A stretch of DNA of 64,000 bases from the NCBI GenBank assembly GCA_963702235.1, contig CAVPBZ010000007.1:186001-250000 (forward strand), in the 5' to 3' direction. The notes under the pieces are model-generated. The model made no database searches. It was given only the letters and a program-made list of their open reading frames with translations, and had not been told where the DNA came from. The position numbers and the translations under genes are program-made. Positions 8,259-16,455 of this stretch are shown here, in pieces; positions within the stretch are counted from its first letter, which is position 1, and each line of letters begins with the position of its first letter. Origin of the DNA: PALSA-505 sp963702235. Lineage in GTDB: Bacteria; Actinomycetota; Actinomycetes; Streptosporangiales; Streptosporangiaceae.

Positions 8259-9626
8259 CTACTCCTGCACCGCCGGGGTCAGCGGCAGCCCCGCCTCGGC
8301 GGCATGAGACCAGTCATCGTCAACGTGCACCACGGATCGCCCGGCGCGGTCCAGGATCGACGCGCCGATCGAGGCGCGGAACCCGCTGGCGCAGTGCACC
8401 CAGACGTCCCCAGCCGGGACCTCGCCGGTCCGCTCCTCGAGCTCCCAGAACGGGACGTGCACCGCGCCCGCCAGGTGACCGGACTGCCACTCGTCCGGGC
8501 GGCGCACGTCGAGCACGACCAGCCCCGGGCTGCCCCAGGCGCCCGCCAGGCCGGGGAAGTCGGTCACCGGGTAGCTGGCCAGCCTGCCCCCGGCCAGCTG
8601 CCGCACCGGCCCGGTCGCGGCGGCCGCGATCGGGCCGATGCCGATCCGGGCCAGCTCGCGCTGCGCGTCGGCCACCTCGTCCGGGTCGTCGCCGATCAGG
8701 GTGAGCGGCGTGCCCCAGGACTGGGTCCAGCCCAGGTAGGTGGCGAACGGCTCGCCGAGCTCGAACGAGATCGTCCCGGCGACATGCAGCCGGGCGAAGT
8801 CGCCGCGGCCGCGGAGGTCCACCACCCATTCACCCGCGTCGATCCGCCGCCTGATCTCCGCCGGGCTGGCCAGCTCCGGCGGGCTGAGGTCGGGAACGCC
8901 GGGACCGCTGCGGTTGGCCGGGTCCATATGCGCGTAGTAGCGCGGGTAGGCGGTGAGCCCGGCGATCAGCTCCGTCACGAATGCGTCCTCGTCGGCGCAG
9001 CGCAGGGCGGTGTTGATCTGCCGCTCGCGGCCGATCGTGGACTCCTCGCCGCTCGTGGGGGTCGCCGAGCAGAAGCTGCCGAAGCCATGCGTCGGGTACA
9101 CCGCCACGTCGTCGGGCAGCTCCTCGGCGAGCCGCCGCACCGAGTGGTACTGGGCCCGGGTCAGCCGGTCGGTGTCGTCCGGGCCGATCAGGTCGGTCCG
9201 GCCGACGGCGCCGAACAGCATCGACCCGCCGGTGAACACCGCGGCGGGGTCGCCCTGACCCTCGCTCAGCAGGTAGCACAGGTGACCGGGGGTATGGCCC
9301 GGCGTGTGCACGGGAGTGACCCGCAGGCGGCCCGCCTCGAACGTCTCGTGGTCGCCGGCCGGCCTCCGCGCGAAGCCGACGTCCTCGGACCCGGCGACCA
9401 CGTAGTCGGCTCCGGCCGCCTGGGCCAGCGCGTAGCCGCCGGTCACGTAGTCGTTGTGGATATGGGTCTCGAGCACGTGCGTGATCTGGACCTTTGCCTC
9501 ATCCGCCGCGGCCAGGAACCGGTCGATGTCCCGCTGCGCGTCCACGATGATGCCGGCCTGGCCGTCGTGGACGAGATAGCTGCGGTCCCCGAGCCCGGGC
9601 GTGGCGATGGTGACGACCTCGTGCAT
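8259..9626 (-). CDS. Metallo-beta-lactamase fold protein fused to two rhodanese domains (persulfide dioxygenase type)
   Basis: 455 residues from ATG 9626 (12 codons inside a longer open frame). The N-terminal MBL domain resembles ETHE1/CstB-like persulfide dioxygenases: THIHNDYVTGG, HTPGHTPGHLCY and YPTHGFGSFC supply the iron ligands. Two rhodanese modules follow. The first (about residues 240-340) has no Cys at the active loop. The second has LDVRRPDEWQSGH and the catalytic Cys in VHCASGFRAS. Expected role: oxidation of persulfide sulfur to sulfite or thiosulfate in sulfide detoxification. Convergent with the acetyltransferase gene. Confidence 0.88.
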   Translation of the reverse strand: MHEVVTIATPGLGDRSYLVHDGQAGIIVDAQRDIDRFLAAADEAKVQITHVLETHIHNDYVTGGYALAQAAGADYVVAGSEDVGFARRPAGDHETFEAGRLRVTPVHTPGHTPGHLCYLLSEGQGDPAAVFTGGSMLFGAVGRTDLIGPDDTDRLTRAQYHSVRRLAEELPDDVAVYPTHGFGSFCSATPTSGEESTIGRERQINTALRCADEDAFVTELIAGLTAYPRYYAHMDPANRSGPGVPDLSPPELASPAEIRRRIDAGEWVVDLRGRGDFARLHVAGTISFELGEPFATYLGWTQSWGTPLTLIGDDPDEVADAQRELARIGIGPIAAAATGPVRQLAGGRLASYPVTDFPGLAGAWGSPGLVVLDVRRPDEWQSGHLAGAVHVPFWELEERTGEVPAGDVWVHCASGFRASIGASILDRAGRSVVHVDDDWSHAAEAGLPLTPAVQE

Positions 9627-9748
9627 CAGCGTTTCCGCTCCGTTCCGGCCGGCGGGGCCCACCGACAGGCTATTCCCCCGGCAATTCCTGCCGCGGCGGG
9701 CCGTACGGGCGTGGCCGGCTGCCGGTGCCGGCGGCTACCGTAGGCCAG

Positions 9749-10612
9749 GTGCGGGTGGCGACCTGGAACGTGAACTCGGTGAAGCAGCGGATGCCGCGGC
9801 TGCTGCCCTGGCTAGACCAGCGGCAGCCCGATGTCGTCTGCCTGCAGGAGACCAAGCTCGCCGACGACGCGTTCACCAGCCTGCTCGGCGACGAGCTGGC
9901 CAGCCGCGGCTACGCGGCGGCCCTGCACGGCGAGCCGCAGTGGAACGGGGTGGCGATCCTGTCCCGGGTGGGGCTGGACGACGTTGTCGCCGGGATCGCC
10001 GGCGCGCCCGGTTTCCCGGCTCCTGAGGCGCGCGCGGTGTCCGCGGTCTGCGCCGGGATCCGGGTGCACTCGGTCTACGTGCCGAACGGGCGGGTGCCGG
10101 ACTCCGATCATTACCGCTACAAGCTCGCCTGGCTGGCCGCGCTGCGCGACGTGGTCGCCGCCGGCCCGGAGGCCGCGATGGTGTGCGGGGACATGAACAT
10201 CGCGCCTGCCGACGCCGACGTGTTCGACCCGGAGGCCTACATCGGCCAGACCCACGTCACCGGGCCGGAGCGGGCGGCGCTGGCCGAGCTGCAGGCGCTC
10301 GGCCTGCACGATGTCGTGCGGGACCGCTGGCCCGCCGAGCGGGTGTTCACCTACTGGGATTACCGGGCCGGGATGTTCCACCGCGATCTCGGTATGCGGA
10401 TCGACCTGGTGCTGGCCACCGGCCCGGTGGCCGACCGGGTGCGGGCCGCCTGGGTGGACCGGCAGGCGCGCAAGGGCACGGCGCCCAGCGACCACGCCCC
10501 GGTGATCGTCGACCTGGACGAGGCCCCGGACGGGGACATCGGCCCGGTCGTGCCGCCGCCGTCCGCGTCGCGCACCAGGCGCGGCTCGGTCAGGCTGCCC
10601 CAGTCCCGCTGA
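9749..10612 (+). CDS. xthA: Exodeoxyribonuclease III (AP endonuclease family)
   Basis: DNA-repair 3'-5' exonuclease and AP endonuclease, about 287 residues from GTG 9749; an earlier GTG at 9725 is possible. Family motifs in order: VATWNVNSVKQR at the start, CLQETK with the metal-binding Glu, NGVAILSR, VYVPNG, CGDMNIAP (catalytic Asp and Asn), FTYWDYRAG, MRIDLVLAT and SDHAPV with the catalytic His. The Arg/Ser-rich C-terminal tail beyond SDHAPVIVDLD is not conserved. Divergent from the MBL/rhodanese gene, with about 120 bp between the starts. Confidence 0.95.
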   Translation: MRVATWNVNSVKQRMPRLLPWLDQRQPDVVCLQETKLADDAFTSLLGDELASRGYAAALHGEPQWNGVAILSRVGLDDVVAGIAGAPGFPAPEARAVSAVCAGIRVHSVYVPNGRVPDSDHYRYKLAWLAALRDVVAAGPEAAMVCGDMNIAPADADVFDPEAYIGQTHVTGPERAALAELQALGLHDVVRDRWPAERVFTYWDYRAGMFHRDLGMRIDLVLATGPVADRVRAAWVDRQARKGTAPSDHAPVIVDLDEAPDGDIGPVVPPPSASRTRRGSVRLPQSR

Positions 10613-10631
10613 CCCGCGCCCGGCGCCGCGC

Positions 10632-10653
10632 CCGGCGCCGGGCCCGGCGCCGG
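10632..10653. terminator. Perfect 22-bp GC palindrome between convergent genes
   Basis: Two 11-bp arms (CCGGCGCCGGG and its complement) meet without a loop, inside a wholly G/C stretch between the convergent exonuclease and sigma-factor genes. The position suits a bidirectional terminator, although there is no T-run and a loopless stem is unusual. Confidence 0.35.
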
Positions 10654-10721
10654 CCCGGCGGACGGGCTTCAGCCCCGCCGGCGGGGGCCCGGGCGGCCCG
10701 GCGTAGCCCCGGCGGGTCCTG

Positions 10722-11774
10722 TCAGCTCAGCCCGTCCGCCGGCGAGCCGTCACTCAGCGTCTGCGGCAGGCCGAACGCGCCGAACATCTCGGGGCCGAAC
10801 GTGGTGACCTCCGCGATCGCGCCGCCCGAGATCCGCAGCACGTCGAACTTGAACGCGCGGAACTCGGTGTCACCCGGCCGTCGCAGGTAGCTCGCGGCGG
10901 TCGGCATCCGGTTCGCCTGCGTCGGCACCAGCCGCCAGTCGCCGTCCCGGTCCGGCCCGAACGCCCGCTGCAGCAGCGGGGCGAGCCCGTCGAGCCCGGC
11001 GAAGACCCACGGGTACGGCGGCATCGTGATCCGGATGTCCGCCGCGGCGATCGCAACCACCGCGGCCGCGTCGCAGCGTTCATGCGCGTCGATGAACCCG
11101 TCCAGCAGCGCCCGTTCCTCGGCGCTCGGCTGCCCGGCGATCCACTCCGCCCGCCGGGCCGGCAGGTGCCCGGCCATCCTCGTCCGGGCGCGCTGCACCG
11201 CGCTGTTCGCCGCGGCGACGCTCGTCCCGAGCGCCGCCGCCGTCTCGCTGGCCGACCAGCCCAGCACGTCGCGCGCGATCAGTGCGGCCCGCTGCCGCGG
11301 CGGCAGCACCTGCAGCGCGGCCAGGAAGACCAGCTCGATCGTCTCCCGGGTGACGGCCAGCGCGTCCGGCTCGTCGTCGGCCGGCGCAGCCTCGTCCAGC
11401 AGCCGGTCCGGATACGGCTCCAGCCACGGCACCTCGGCGAAGGAGTTCACCGTCGTCAGCCGCCGGGCGCTGCGCCGGAGCATGTCCAGGCAGACGTTGG
11501 TCGCGATGCGGTACAGCCAGGCCCGCAGCAGCGCGCCGCCGCTGAAGCTCTCCCGGCCGCGCCACGCCCGCAGGAACGTCTCCTGTACCGCGTCATCCGC
11601 GTCGTGGAAGGACGCGAGCATCCGGTAGCAGTGGACGTGCAGCTCGCGCCGGTGCCGCTCGGCCGCCGCCGCGAACGCGGACTCGTCGCCGCCGGTCGCG
11701 GCGGCGGTGGCCTCGTCCGGGTCCTTCGTCGCCTGGCCGCCGGCAGGCCCGGCGCCGGCAGCGCCCCGGGTCAC
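10722..11774 (-). CDS. ECF sigma factor with C-terminal SnoaL-like domain
   Basis: RNA polymerase sigma-70 family protein of 350 residues. GTG 11774 overlaps the stop of the VOC gene (GTGA), which decides the start and implies translational coupling. Region 2 is FHDADDAVQETFLRAWR and WLYRIATNVCLDMLRR; region 4 contains LPPRQRAALIARDVLGWSA and ETAAALGTSVAAANSAVQRA. The last roughly 130 residues form a SnoaL/NTF2-like domain, as in SigG/SigJ-like ECF groups, where this domain is thought to replace an anti-sigma factor in control. No anti-sigma gene is nearby. The VOC partner is typical of such loci. Confidence 0.92.
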   Translation of the reverse strand: MTRGAAGAGPAGGQATKDPDEATAAATGGDESAFAAAAERHRRELHVHCYRMLASFHDADDAVQETFLRAWRGRESFSGGALLRAWLYRIATNVCLDMLRRSARRLTTVNSFAEVPWLEPYPDRLLDEAAPADDEPDALAVTRETIELVFLAALQVLPPRQRAALIARDVLGWSASETAAALGTSVAAANSAVQRARTRMAGHLPARRAEWIAGQPSAEERALLDGFIDAHERCDAAAVVAIAAADIRITMPPYPWVFAGLDGLAPLLQRAFGPDRDGDWRLVPTQANRMPTAASYLRRPGDTEFRAFKFDVLRISGGAIAEVTTFGPEMFGAFGLPQTLSDGSPADGLS

Positions 11775-12187
11775 GCCCCGGTCCTGTTGACTTCCTGCAG
11801 CACCCACACGTTGCCGTCCGGGTCGGCGAATTCGGCGAACGACTCGTAGTTACCGCGCTGCGGATGCGGCCCGGCCACCCACTGCCCGGACTCCAGGTGC
11901 CGCACCGCGCTGACGCCGACCCCGCGGCCGGCCAGCTCGTCCTGGGCGGCGACGATGTCGGACACCACCAGGTGCAGCCCCTGGACCGAGCCGGGCGCCC
12001 CCGAGGTGACACCGGTGCCGAAGCCGACCGAGCACGCCGAGCCGGGCGGCGTCACCTGGACGATGCGCATCTCGTCGTTGATCTGCGTGTCAACGTTCAG
12101 GTCGAACCCAGCCTGCCGCACGTAGAAATCCTTGGCGCGGTCCACGTCGGTGACCGGGAGCAGAACCAGTTCCAGCAGGTAATCCAT
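11771..12187 (-). CDS. VOC/glyoxalase-like domain protein
   Basis: 138-residue vicinal-oxygen-chelate protein with two beta-alpha-beta-beta-beta modules: MDYLLELVLLPVTDVDRA opens the first and VQGLHLVVSDIVAAQDEL the second; FADPDGNVWVLQE closes it. ATG 12187 has a strong AAGGAGG site 7 bases upstream. It is the first gene of a two-gene operon with the ECF sigma factor. The family includes glyoxalases, dioxygenases and antibiotic-binding proteins; the exact reaction cannot be told. Confidence 0.88.
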   Translation of the reverse strand: MDYLLELVLLPVTDVDRAKDFYVRQAGFDLNVDTQINDEMRIVQVTPPGSACSVGFGTGVTSGAPGSVQGLHLVVSDIVAAQDELAGRGVGVSAVRHLESGQWVAGPHPQRGNYESFAEFADPDGNVWVLQEVNRTGA

Positions 12188-12317
12188 GATGCAGCCTCCT
12201 TGACGATCGGTCTGACGGAGGTAGAACGGCGGCCGCCGGCAAAACTCATCGGTGCCGCGATGAGCATGCCGCGGACCTGCATGCGCTGTCTTCCGAACGG
12301 CTCCGATCGGCCCCCGG

Positions 12318-12881
12318 TCAGCCGGCCGGAGCCTGGCCCGCCCGGACCGCGCGGCCGGAGCCGGCCTGCGGCCCGATCGTGCACGCATCCCGCCCCGGGT
12401 CCAGCGCGCCGCCGGCGTGCGTCGCGAGCCGGCGCAGCAGCGACCGGAACACCCGCCGGTCCTCCTGGCTGTCCAGTCCGGCCAGCACCTGGTCCTCGGC
12501 CGCGGACAGCCGGCGGCTGAGGTCACCGAGCAGGGCGCGGCCCGCGGTGGTGGCCACGATGCGCCGGGCCCGGCGATCGGCCGGGTCGGGGTGCCGCCGG
12601 ATCAGCCCGGCGCCCTCGAGGTCGTCCAGCAGATAGGTCATCACGGTGCGGTCGACACCCAGGTGGCTGGCCAGCTCGAGCTGGCTGCGCGGGTCGGAGC
12701 GGGCGCTGGCCCGCAGCACCTGGTAGCCGCGGGGGCCGCCGGGCACGTCGCCGAACGCGGCGTTCGCCGCCTTGGCGTAGGAGCGGAACACCGCGCCGAG
12801 TGCCCAGCCGAGGTCGTCGCTCAGCGCCGCGCGGCAGGCCGGCTCAGCCTGCTGCTCCCCGGGTCGGCTGACCGCGCTCAT
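12318..12881 (-). CDS. MarR-family transcriptional regulator
   Basis: 187 residues with a MarR winged helix: GYQVLRASARSDPRSQLELA, then LGVDRTVMTYLLDDLEGAGL (recognition helix) and the wing RRHPDPADRRARRIVAT. Helices on both sides form the dimer interface. It is divergent from the flavoprotein gene at 13006, whose promoter lies in the shared 124-bp gap, so control of that gene is the simplest expectation. The C-terminal 30 residues are low-complexity. Confidence 0.9.
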   Translation of the reverse strand: MSAVSRPGEQQAEPACRAALSDDLGWALGAVFRSYAKAANAAFGDVPGGPRGYQVLRASARSDPRSQLELASHLGVDRTVMTYLLDDLEGAGLIRRHPDPADRRARRIVATTAGRALLGDLSRRLSAAEDQVLAGLDSQEDRRVFRSLLRRLATHAGGALDPGRDACTIGPQAGSGRAVRAGQAPAG

Positions 12882-12924
12882 GCGGTCATCGTACCCCCAG
12901 ACCGGCTGCCCGAACGATGATCTG

Positions 12925-12953
12925 CTGACAAGATGCTCTGTAAGTTATACGAT
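12925..12953 (+). promoter_or_regulatory. Sigma-70-type promoter for the flavoprotein gene
   Basis: A -35-like CTGACA (12925-12930) and a -10-like TACGAT (12948-12953) are 17 bases apart, in the gap between marR and the flavoprotein. The region is AT-richer than its surroundings. GATCTGCTGACA and GATCTGCCCAGCA form an imperfect direct repeat that could be a MarR contact. Assigned by eye. Confidence 0.4.
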
Positions 12954-13005
12954 CTGCCCAGCAGCTTTATTCACGCTAAACTCGCGTCACTGAACGGAGC
13001 CGACA

Positions 13006-14121
13006 ATGAGCTTTCCTGCACCGGCCAGGCCGACCGTCGTGGTGGTCGGCGGCGGCTACGGCGGGATCCAGGTCGCGAAGCCGCTCGACGAGGTGGCCGA
13101 CGTCGTCCTGGTCGAGCCGAAAGACGTCTTCGAGCACAATGTCGCCTCGCTCCGCGCCCTGGCCGACCCCTCCTGGCTGCCGCGGATCTTCCTGCCCTAC
13201 GACGGGCTGCTCGCCAGCGGCCGGGTGGTCAGGGACCGTGCGGTGAAGGTTGAGCCCGGCCGGGTGACGCTCGGCTCCGGCGAGATCCTGGACGCCGATT
13301 ACATCGTGCTGGCGACGGGCTCGGCGTACCCGTTCCCGGCCAAGAACGGCGCCGAGACCGCCGCCGAGGCGCACGCCAAGGTGCGGGTGGCCCACGATGC
13401 CCTGGCTGCCGCCGGCCGGGTGCTGCTCACCGGCGCCGGGCCGGTCGGCGTCGAGCTGGCCGGCGAGATCAAGGCCGCGTGGCCGGACAAGCACGTGACG
13501 CTGCTGGACGTGGCCGACGACGTCTTGGGCGCCAGGTTCCGGCCGGATCTGAAGGCCGAGATCCGGCGCCAGCTGGCCGGCATCGGGGTCGAGCTGATGC
13601 TGTCCAGCCCGCTCCGCCAGGACCCGCCCGGCGAGCCGGGCGAGCTGGCGGCCTTCACCGCTGCGACCGAGGCCGGACGCGAGGTGACGGCCGACATCTG
13701 GTTCCGCTGCTACGGCGTCAGCCCGGTCAGCGACTACCTGGCCGGGGATCTCGCCGCCGCGCGCCGTTCGGACGGGTTCATCGAGGTCACGCCCCAGCTG
13801 CAGGTGACTGGCCAGGCCCGGGTGTTCGCCGTCGGCGACGTCAGCAGCGCCGATCACAACCACGCGGGCATCGCCAGCAGGCAGGCTCAGCTCGTGGCCG
13901 GCAACATCCGCGCGCTCATCGCGGGGGAGGGCGAGCTCGCCGCCTGGCAGCCGGCGGCGGCCGCCATCATCGTCCCGATCGGCCCCGAGGGCGGCTCGGG
14001 GCAGCGGGCCGGTAGCGCCGATCTCGTCCCGTCCGAGGTGGTCGCCCAGCTGAAGGGGCGTGACATGATGATCGGTCACTTCGCCGAGCTGCTCGGGGTA
14101 TCCGCCCCGGCCGACGCCTGA
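13006..14121 (+). CDS. FAD/NAD(P)-dependent oxidoreductase (NDH-2/AIF-like)
   Basis: 371-residue pyridine nucleotide-disulfide oxidoreductase fold. FAD-binding VVVVGGGYGGIQVAKPL lies at the N-terminus, the NAD(P) motif LLTGAGPVGVELAGEI at about residues 143-158, and the second FAD contact VFAVGDVSSADHNHAG near residue 280. There is no CxxC, so it is not a disulfide reductase; the closest types are AIF/FSP1-like quinone reductases. ATG 13006 follows CGGAG. It is divergent from marR and lies 11 bp upstream of a PPOX gene, probably one operon. Confidence 0.88.
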   Translation: MSFPAPARPTVVVVGGGYGGIQVAKPLDEVADVVLVEPKDVFEHNVASLRALADPSWLPRIFLPYDGLLASGRVVRDRAVKVEPGRVTLGSGEILDADYIVLATGSAYPFPAKNGAETAAEAHAKVRVAHDALAAAGRVLLTGAGPVGVELAGEIKAAWPDKHVTLLDVADDVLGARFRPDLKAEIRRQLAGIGVELMLSSPLRQDPPGEPGELAAFTAATEAGREVTADIWFRCYGVSPVSDYLAGDLAAARRSDGFIEVTPQLQVTGQARVFAVGDVSSADHNHAGIASRQAQLVAGNIRALIAGEGELAAWQPAAAAIIVPIGPEGGSGQRAGSADLVPSEVVAQLKGRDMMIGHFAELLGVSAPADA

Positions 14122-14132
14122 GGAGCCGCCCC

Positions 14133-14582
14133 ATGACCGATACGGACACTGACCGCAAACTGCTCGGCCTGATCGCCGGGTCCCGCCGCGGCGTGCTCGC
14201 CACGATCGCTCCCGACGGCCGCCCGCAGCTGTCCAACGTGCTGTACGTCTGGGACGCGGCCGAGCGGACCGCGCGGATCTCGACGACCGCGGACCGGGTC
14301 AAGGCGCGCAACCTGGGCCGGGACCCGCGCGCGGCGCTGCACGTCGCCGGTGATCACTTCTGGCAGTTCGCGGTGGGCGAGGGCCCGGTCACGCTCTCCG
14401 GGGTGGCCGCCGAGCCCGGCGACGAGGCGACCCGCGAGCTGCTGGCCCTGTCTCGCGCCCACTACGGCGCGCTTGATGAGGACGACTTCTACGCGCGGAT
14501 GATCGAGGCCCGCAGGCTCGTCGTCCGGCTGAACGTCCGGCACGTCTACGGCGTCGTCCTCGACCAGCCGCCGGGCGGGTAA
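14133..14582 (+). CDS. PPOX-class F420/flavin-dependent oxidoreductase
   Basis: Split-barrel protein of 149 residues in the pyridoxamine 5'-phosphate oxidase superfamily. GVLATIAPDGRPQLSNVLYV is the conserved opening strand pair, followed by RISTTADRVKARNLGRDPRA, the cofactor-phosphate-binding region. Relatives in actinobacteria use reduced F420. A ribosome site GAGGAG precedes ATG 14133. It is in operon with the flavoprotein upstream, which suggests a MarR-controlled redox pair. Substrate unknown. Confidence 0.88.
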   Translation: MTDTDTDRKLLGLIAGSRRGVLATIAPDGRPQLSNVLYVWDAAERTARISTTADRVKARNLGRDPRAALHVAGDHFWQFAVGEGPVTLSGVAAEPGDEATRELLALSRAHYGALDEDDFYARMIEARRLVVRLNVRHVYGVVLDQPPGG

Positions 14583-14674
14583 CGGCGGACAGCCCGCCCG
14601 GCGCCGGTGAGTCCGGCTGCTGCCCCTGGTCGTAGCTAAGGGGCGATCCAGCACGAGGCGGGAAGGTGCGAACC

Positions 14675-15499
14675 ATGACAGGACAGCTTGACGGCAAGGT
14701 GGCTCTGATCACCGGCGCGGCCCGGGGCCAGGGCCGCAGCCACGCGGTCCGGCTGGCCCAGGACGGCGCCGACGTGATCGCGGTGGACATCTGCCGGCAG
14801 ATCGACACGGTCGCCTACCCGCTGGCGACGCCGGCGGATCTCGCCCGCACCGTGGCGGAGGTCGAGGCCCTCGGCCGCCGCATCGTCGCCGTCCAGGCCG
14901 ATGTCCGCGACGCCGCGGCGCTGCGGGACGCCGTCGCCCGCGGCGTTGACCAGCTCGGCGGGCTAGACATCGTGGTGGCCAACGCGGGCATCGGGCTGAT
15001 GTCGTCGGACGCCGGCGAGGAGCAGGCGTTCCGCGACCAGCTCGAGGTCAACCTGTTCGGCGTGTGGAACACCGTCCAGGCGGCCGCGCCGGCCATGATC
15101 GAGCAAGGCCGGGGCGGCGCGATCGTGCTCACCGGCTCCACCCTGGGCCTGACCGGGCGCGGCGGCAACGGCACCGGCGGGTCCGACGGCTACTGCGCCA
15201 GCAAGCACGCGATCGTGGGCCTGGGGCGCACCTGGGCACACTGGCTGGCCCCGCACAACATCCGCGTCAATTCCGTGCACCCGGCAGGCGCGAACACGCC
15301 GATGGTGGTCAACGACGCGGTGGCCAGGCTGTTCGCCGACAACCCCGCGTCCAGCGGCGCCGACGTGGGCAACCTGCTGGACGTTCAGCTCATCGAGGCG
15401 GCCGACGTCACCAACGCGATCGCCTGGCTGGTTTCCGACCAGGCCCGGTACGTCACGGGGATCGCGCTCCCGGTCGACGCGGGCTACACCGCCAGGTAG
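14675..15499 (+). CDS. Mycofactocin-coupled SDR-family oxidoreductase
   Basis: 274-residue short-chain dehydrogenase. The Rossmann motif is ALITGAARGQGRSHA, the catalytic Ser is in LTGSTLGLTG, and the YxxxK is YCASKHA. The features that mark the mycofactocin-coupled subgroup are the insert VDICRQIDTVAYPLATPADL after the second strand and VEALGRRIVAVQADVRD. In that subgroup the NAD cofactor stays bound and is reoxidised through the peptide-derived carrier mycofactocin. ATG 14675 follows GGGAAGG; a GTG at 14666 is possible. No mft biosynthesis genes are in the window. Confidence 0.9.
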   Translation: MTGQLDGKVALITGAARGQGRSHAVRLAQDGADVIAVDICRQIDTVAYPLATPADLARTVAEVEALGRRIVAVQADVRDAAALRDAVARGVDQLGGLDIVVANAGIGLMSSDAGEEQAFRDQLEVNLFGVWNTVQAAAPAMIEQGRGGAIVLTGSTLGLTGRGGNGTGGSDGYCASKHAIVGLGRTWAHWLAPHNIRVNSVHPAGANTPMVVNDAVARLFADNPASSGADVGNLLDVQLIEAADVTNAIAWLVSDQARYVTGIALPVDAGYTAR

Positions 15500-15576
15500 C
15501 GGCGGACGTCAGCGCTAAGCTGGCCCGCAGCCAATCGTGAGCTGGCCTGGAGATACCCGACGGTAAATTTGAGCGC

Positions 15577-15960
15577 ATGGACGAGAATCGGGCACGGCGG
15601 GTCGCCGATGCGCTGCGGGACCGCGGCATCGACGCGCACCTGGACAAGGCGGGAGTTGGCGTTTACGGGGTGCGCGTGTCGCTCAGCGACGGGCGCGAGG
15701 CGATCTGGGGCAGGGAGGGCACGGCGAGCCTGGAGGCAGAGGTCCTGCTCGACGGAGATCTGGTCGGCTTCGTTCCCGAAATCCCCGGCTCGGGGTCCTT
15801 CGACGAGGCGCAGGTCATCGACGCGATAGCGCGGGCCGACTACCACGAGCCCGTCGCCACCGAACGTCCCAGCGCACCCCCGCCAGGCCCGGCGCTCCGC
15901 CGCGAGGGCGGCGTCTTCCGCCGCTTCCTCGACGGCTTCCGCTACGACTCCGAGGCCTGA
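15577..15960 (+). CDS. Hypothetical protein (127 aa)
   Basis: Not recognised. The first 90 residues look like a compact alpha/beta domain (VADALRDRGIDAHLDKAGVG, then VYGVRVSLSDGREAIWG and several strands), followed by a Pro-rich linker and a basic/aromatic end GVFRRFLDGFRYDSEA. No signal peptide or membrane segment. Stands alone after the SDR gene. Codon use matches its neighbours, which supports a real gene. Confidence 0.7.
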   Translation: MDENRARRVADALRDRGIDAHLDKAGVGVYGVRVSLSDGREAIWGREGTASLEAEVLLDGDLVGFVPEIPGSGSFDEAQVIDAIARADYHEPVATERPSAPPPGPALRREGGVFRRFLDGFRYDSEA

Positions 15961-16028
15961 CCGCGCCCGGGCTCACCGCCCAGCCGCCGGCCGACGGCGC
16001 AGACACCCGCACCACCAGCGAAGCCAGG

Positions 16029-16157
16029 ATCCCGGCGGCACGGGCTAATCAAGGAGCCGGTCGCCGGGCCGCCGGGCCAGCTCGCCGCCGCGATCCCGTT
16101 GACACGGGCTAACCCGAGGACCGCGTCCCCGACCAACCGGGCCAGCTCGCCGCTACG
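16029..16157. repeat. Imperfect tandem repeat, two units of 64-65 bp
   Basis: Units 16029-16092 and 16093-16157 both open ATCCCG and share ACGGGCTAA and GGGCCAGCTCGCCGC. The middle of each unit has diverged, so this is an old duplication. No coding role seen. Confidence 0.55.
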
Positions 16158-16364
16158 ATCTCAGGCGACGCGCCGGCGCCCCGCGGGCCCTCTGAGCAGG
16201 CTGAGCCCTCGCCGATGACCGCGCCGTCAGGCGGACCCCTCCGGGCAACGGCGGCTCGGAACGGCAGTCCGCCTGATGGATGGCTACTTTTACCCCACCC
16301 GTGGGGGAAACATCGGCATCGATCTTGGTCAGCGAGCCGGTCGTAACTCCCGATCCATAACCCC

Positions 16365-16391
16365 GTCTGCGCCGAGTTTCTCGACGCAGAC
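16365..16391. terminator. Stem-loop upstream of the ABC operon
   Basis: GTCTGCGCCGAG and CTCGACGCAGAC pair with one mismatch around a TTT loop. It may end transcripts entering from upstream. There is no long T-run, so factor-independent termination is uncertain. Confidence 0.4.
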
Positions 16392-16409
16392 CCTTCCGTG
16401 AACGCATCC

Positions 16410-16429
16410 TCATGAACTAATGTTCATGA
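16410..16429. promoter_or_regulatory. Palindromic operator candidate, probably for the TetR protein of this operon
   Basis: Perfect 8-bp arms TCATGAAC and GTTCATGA around TAAT, 27 bases before the ATP-binding gene. Such a 20-bp dyad just upstream of an operon that ends in a tetR gene is the usual form of autoregulation; the TetR assignment is inference. Confidence 0.6.
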
Positions 16430-16455
16430 AAGAGGGTTCACAACGCGAGGTGGTT

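Larger units (their letters stand above)
15961..16455. other. Gene-free stretch with repeats and hairpins
   Basis: About 495 bp with no convincing gene. It holds a tandem repeat of about 65 bp (16029-16157), a long-range inverted repeat with 10-bp arms (TCAGGCGGAC at 16227-16236 and its complement at 16267-16276), a 12-bp-stem hairpin (16365-16391) and a palindromic operator candidate (16410-16429). A minus-strand open frame at 16153-16413 exists but has no ribosome site or recognisable domain. Confidence 0.5.

Noticed and set aside
16153..16413. 86-codon minus-strand open frame in the gene-free stretch
   Set aside because: Overlaps the repeat end and the hairpin; Arg-rich, no ribosome site, no domain.
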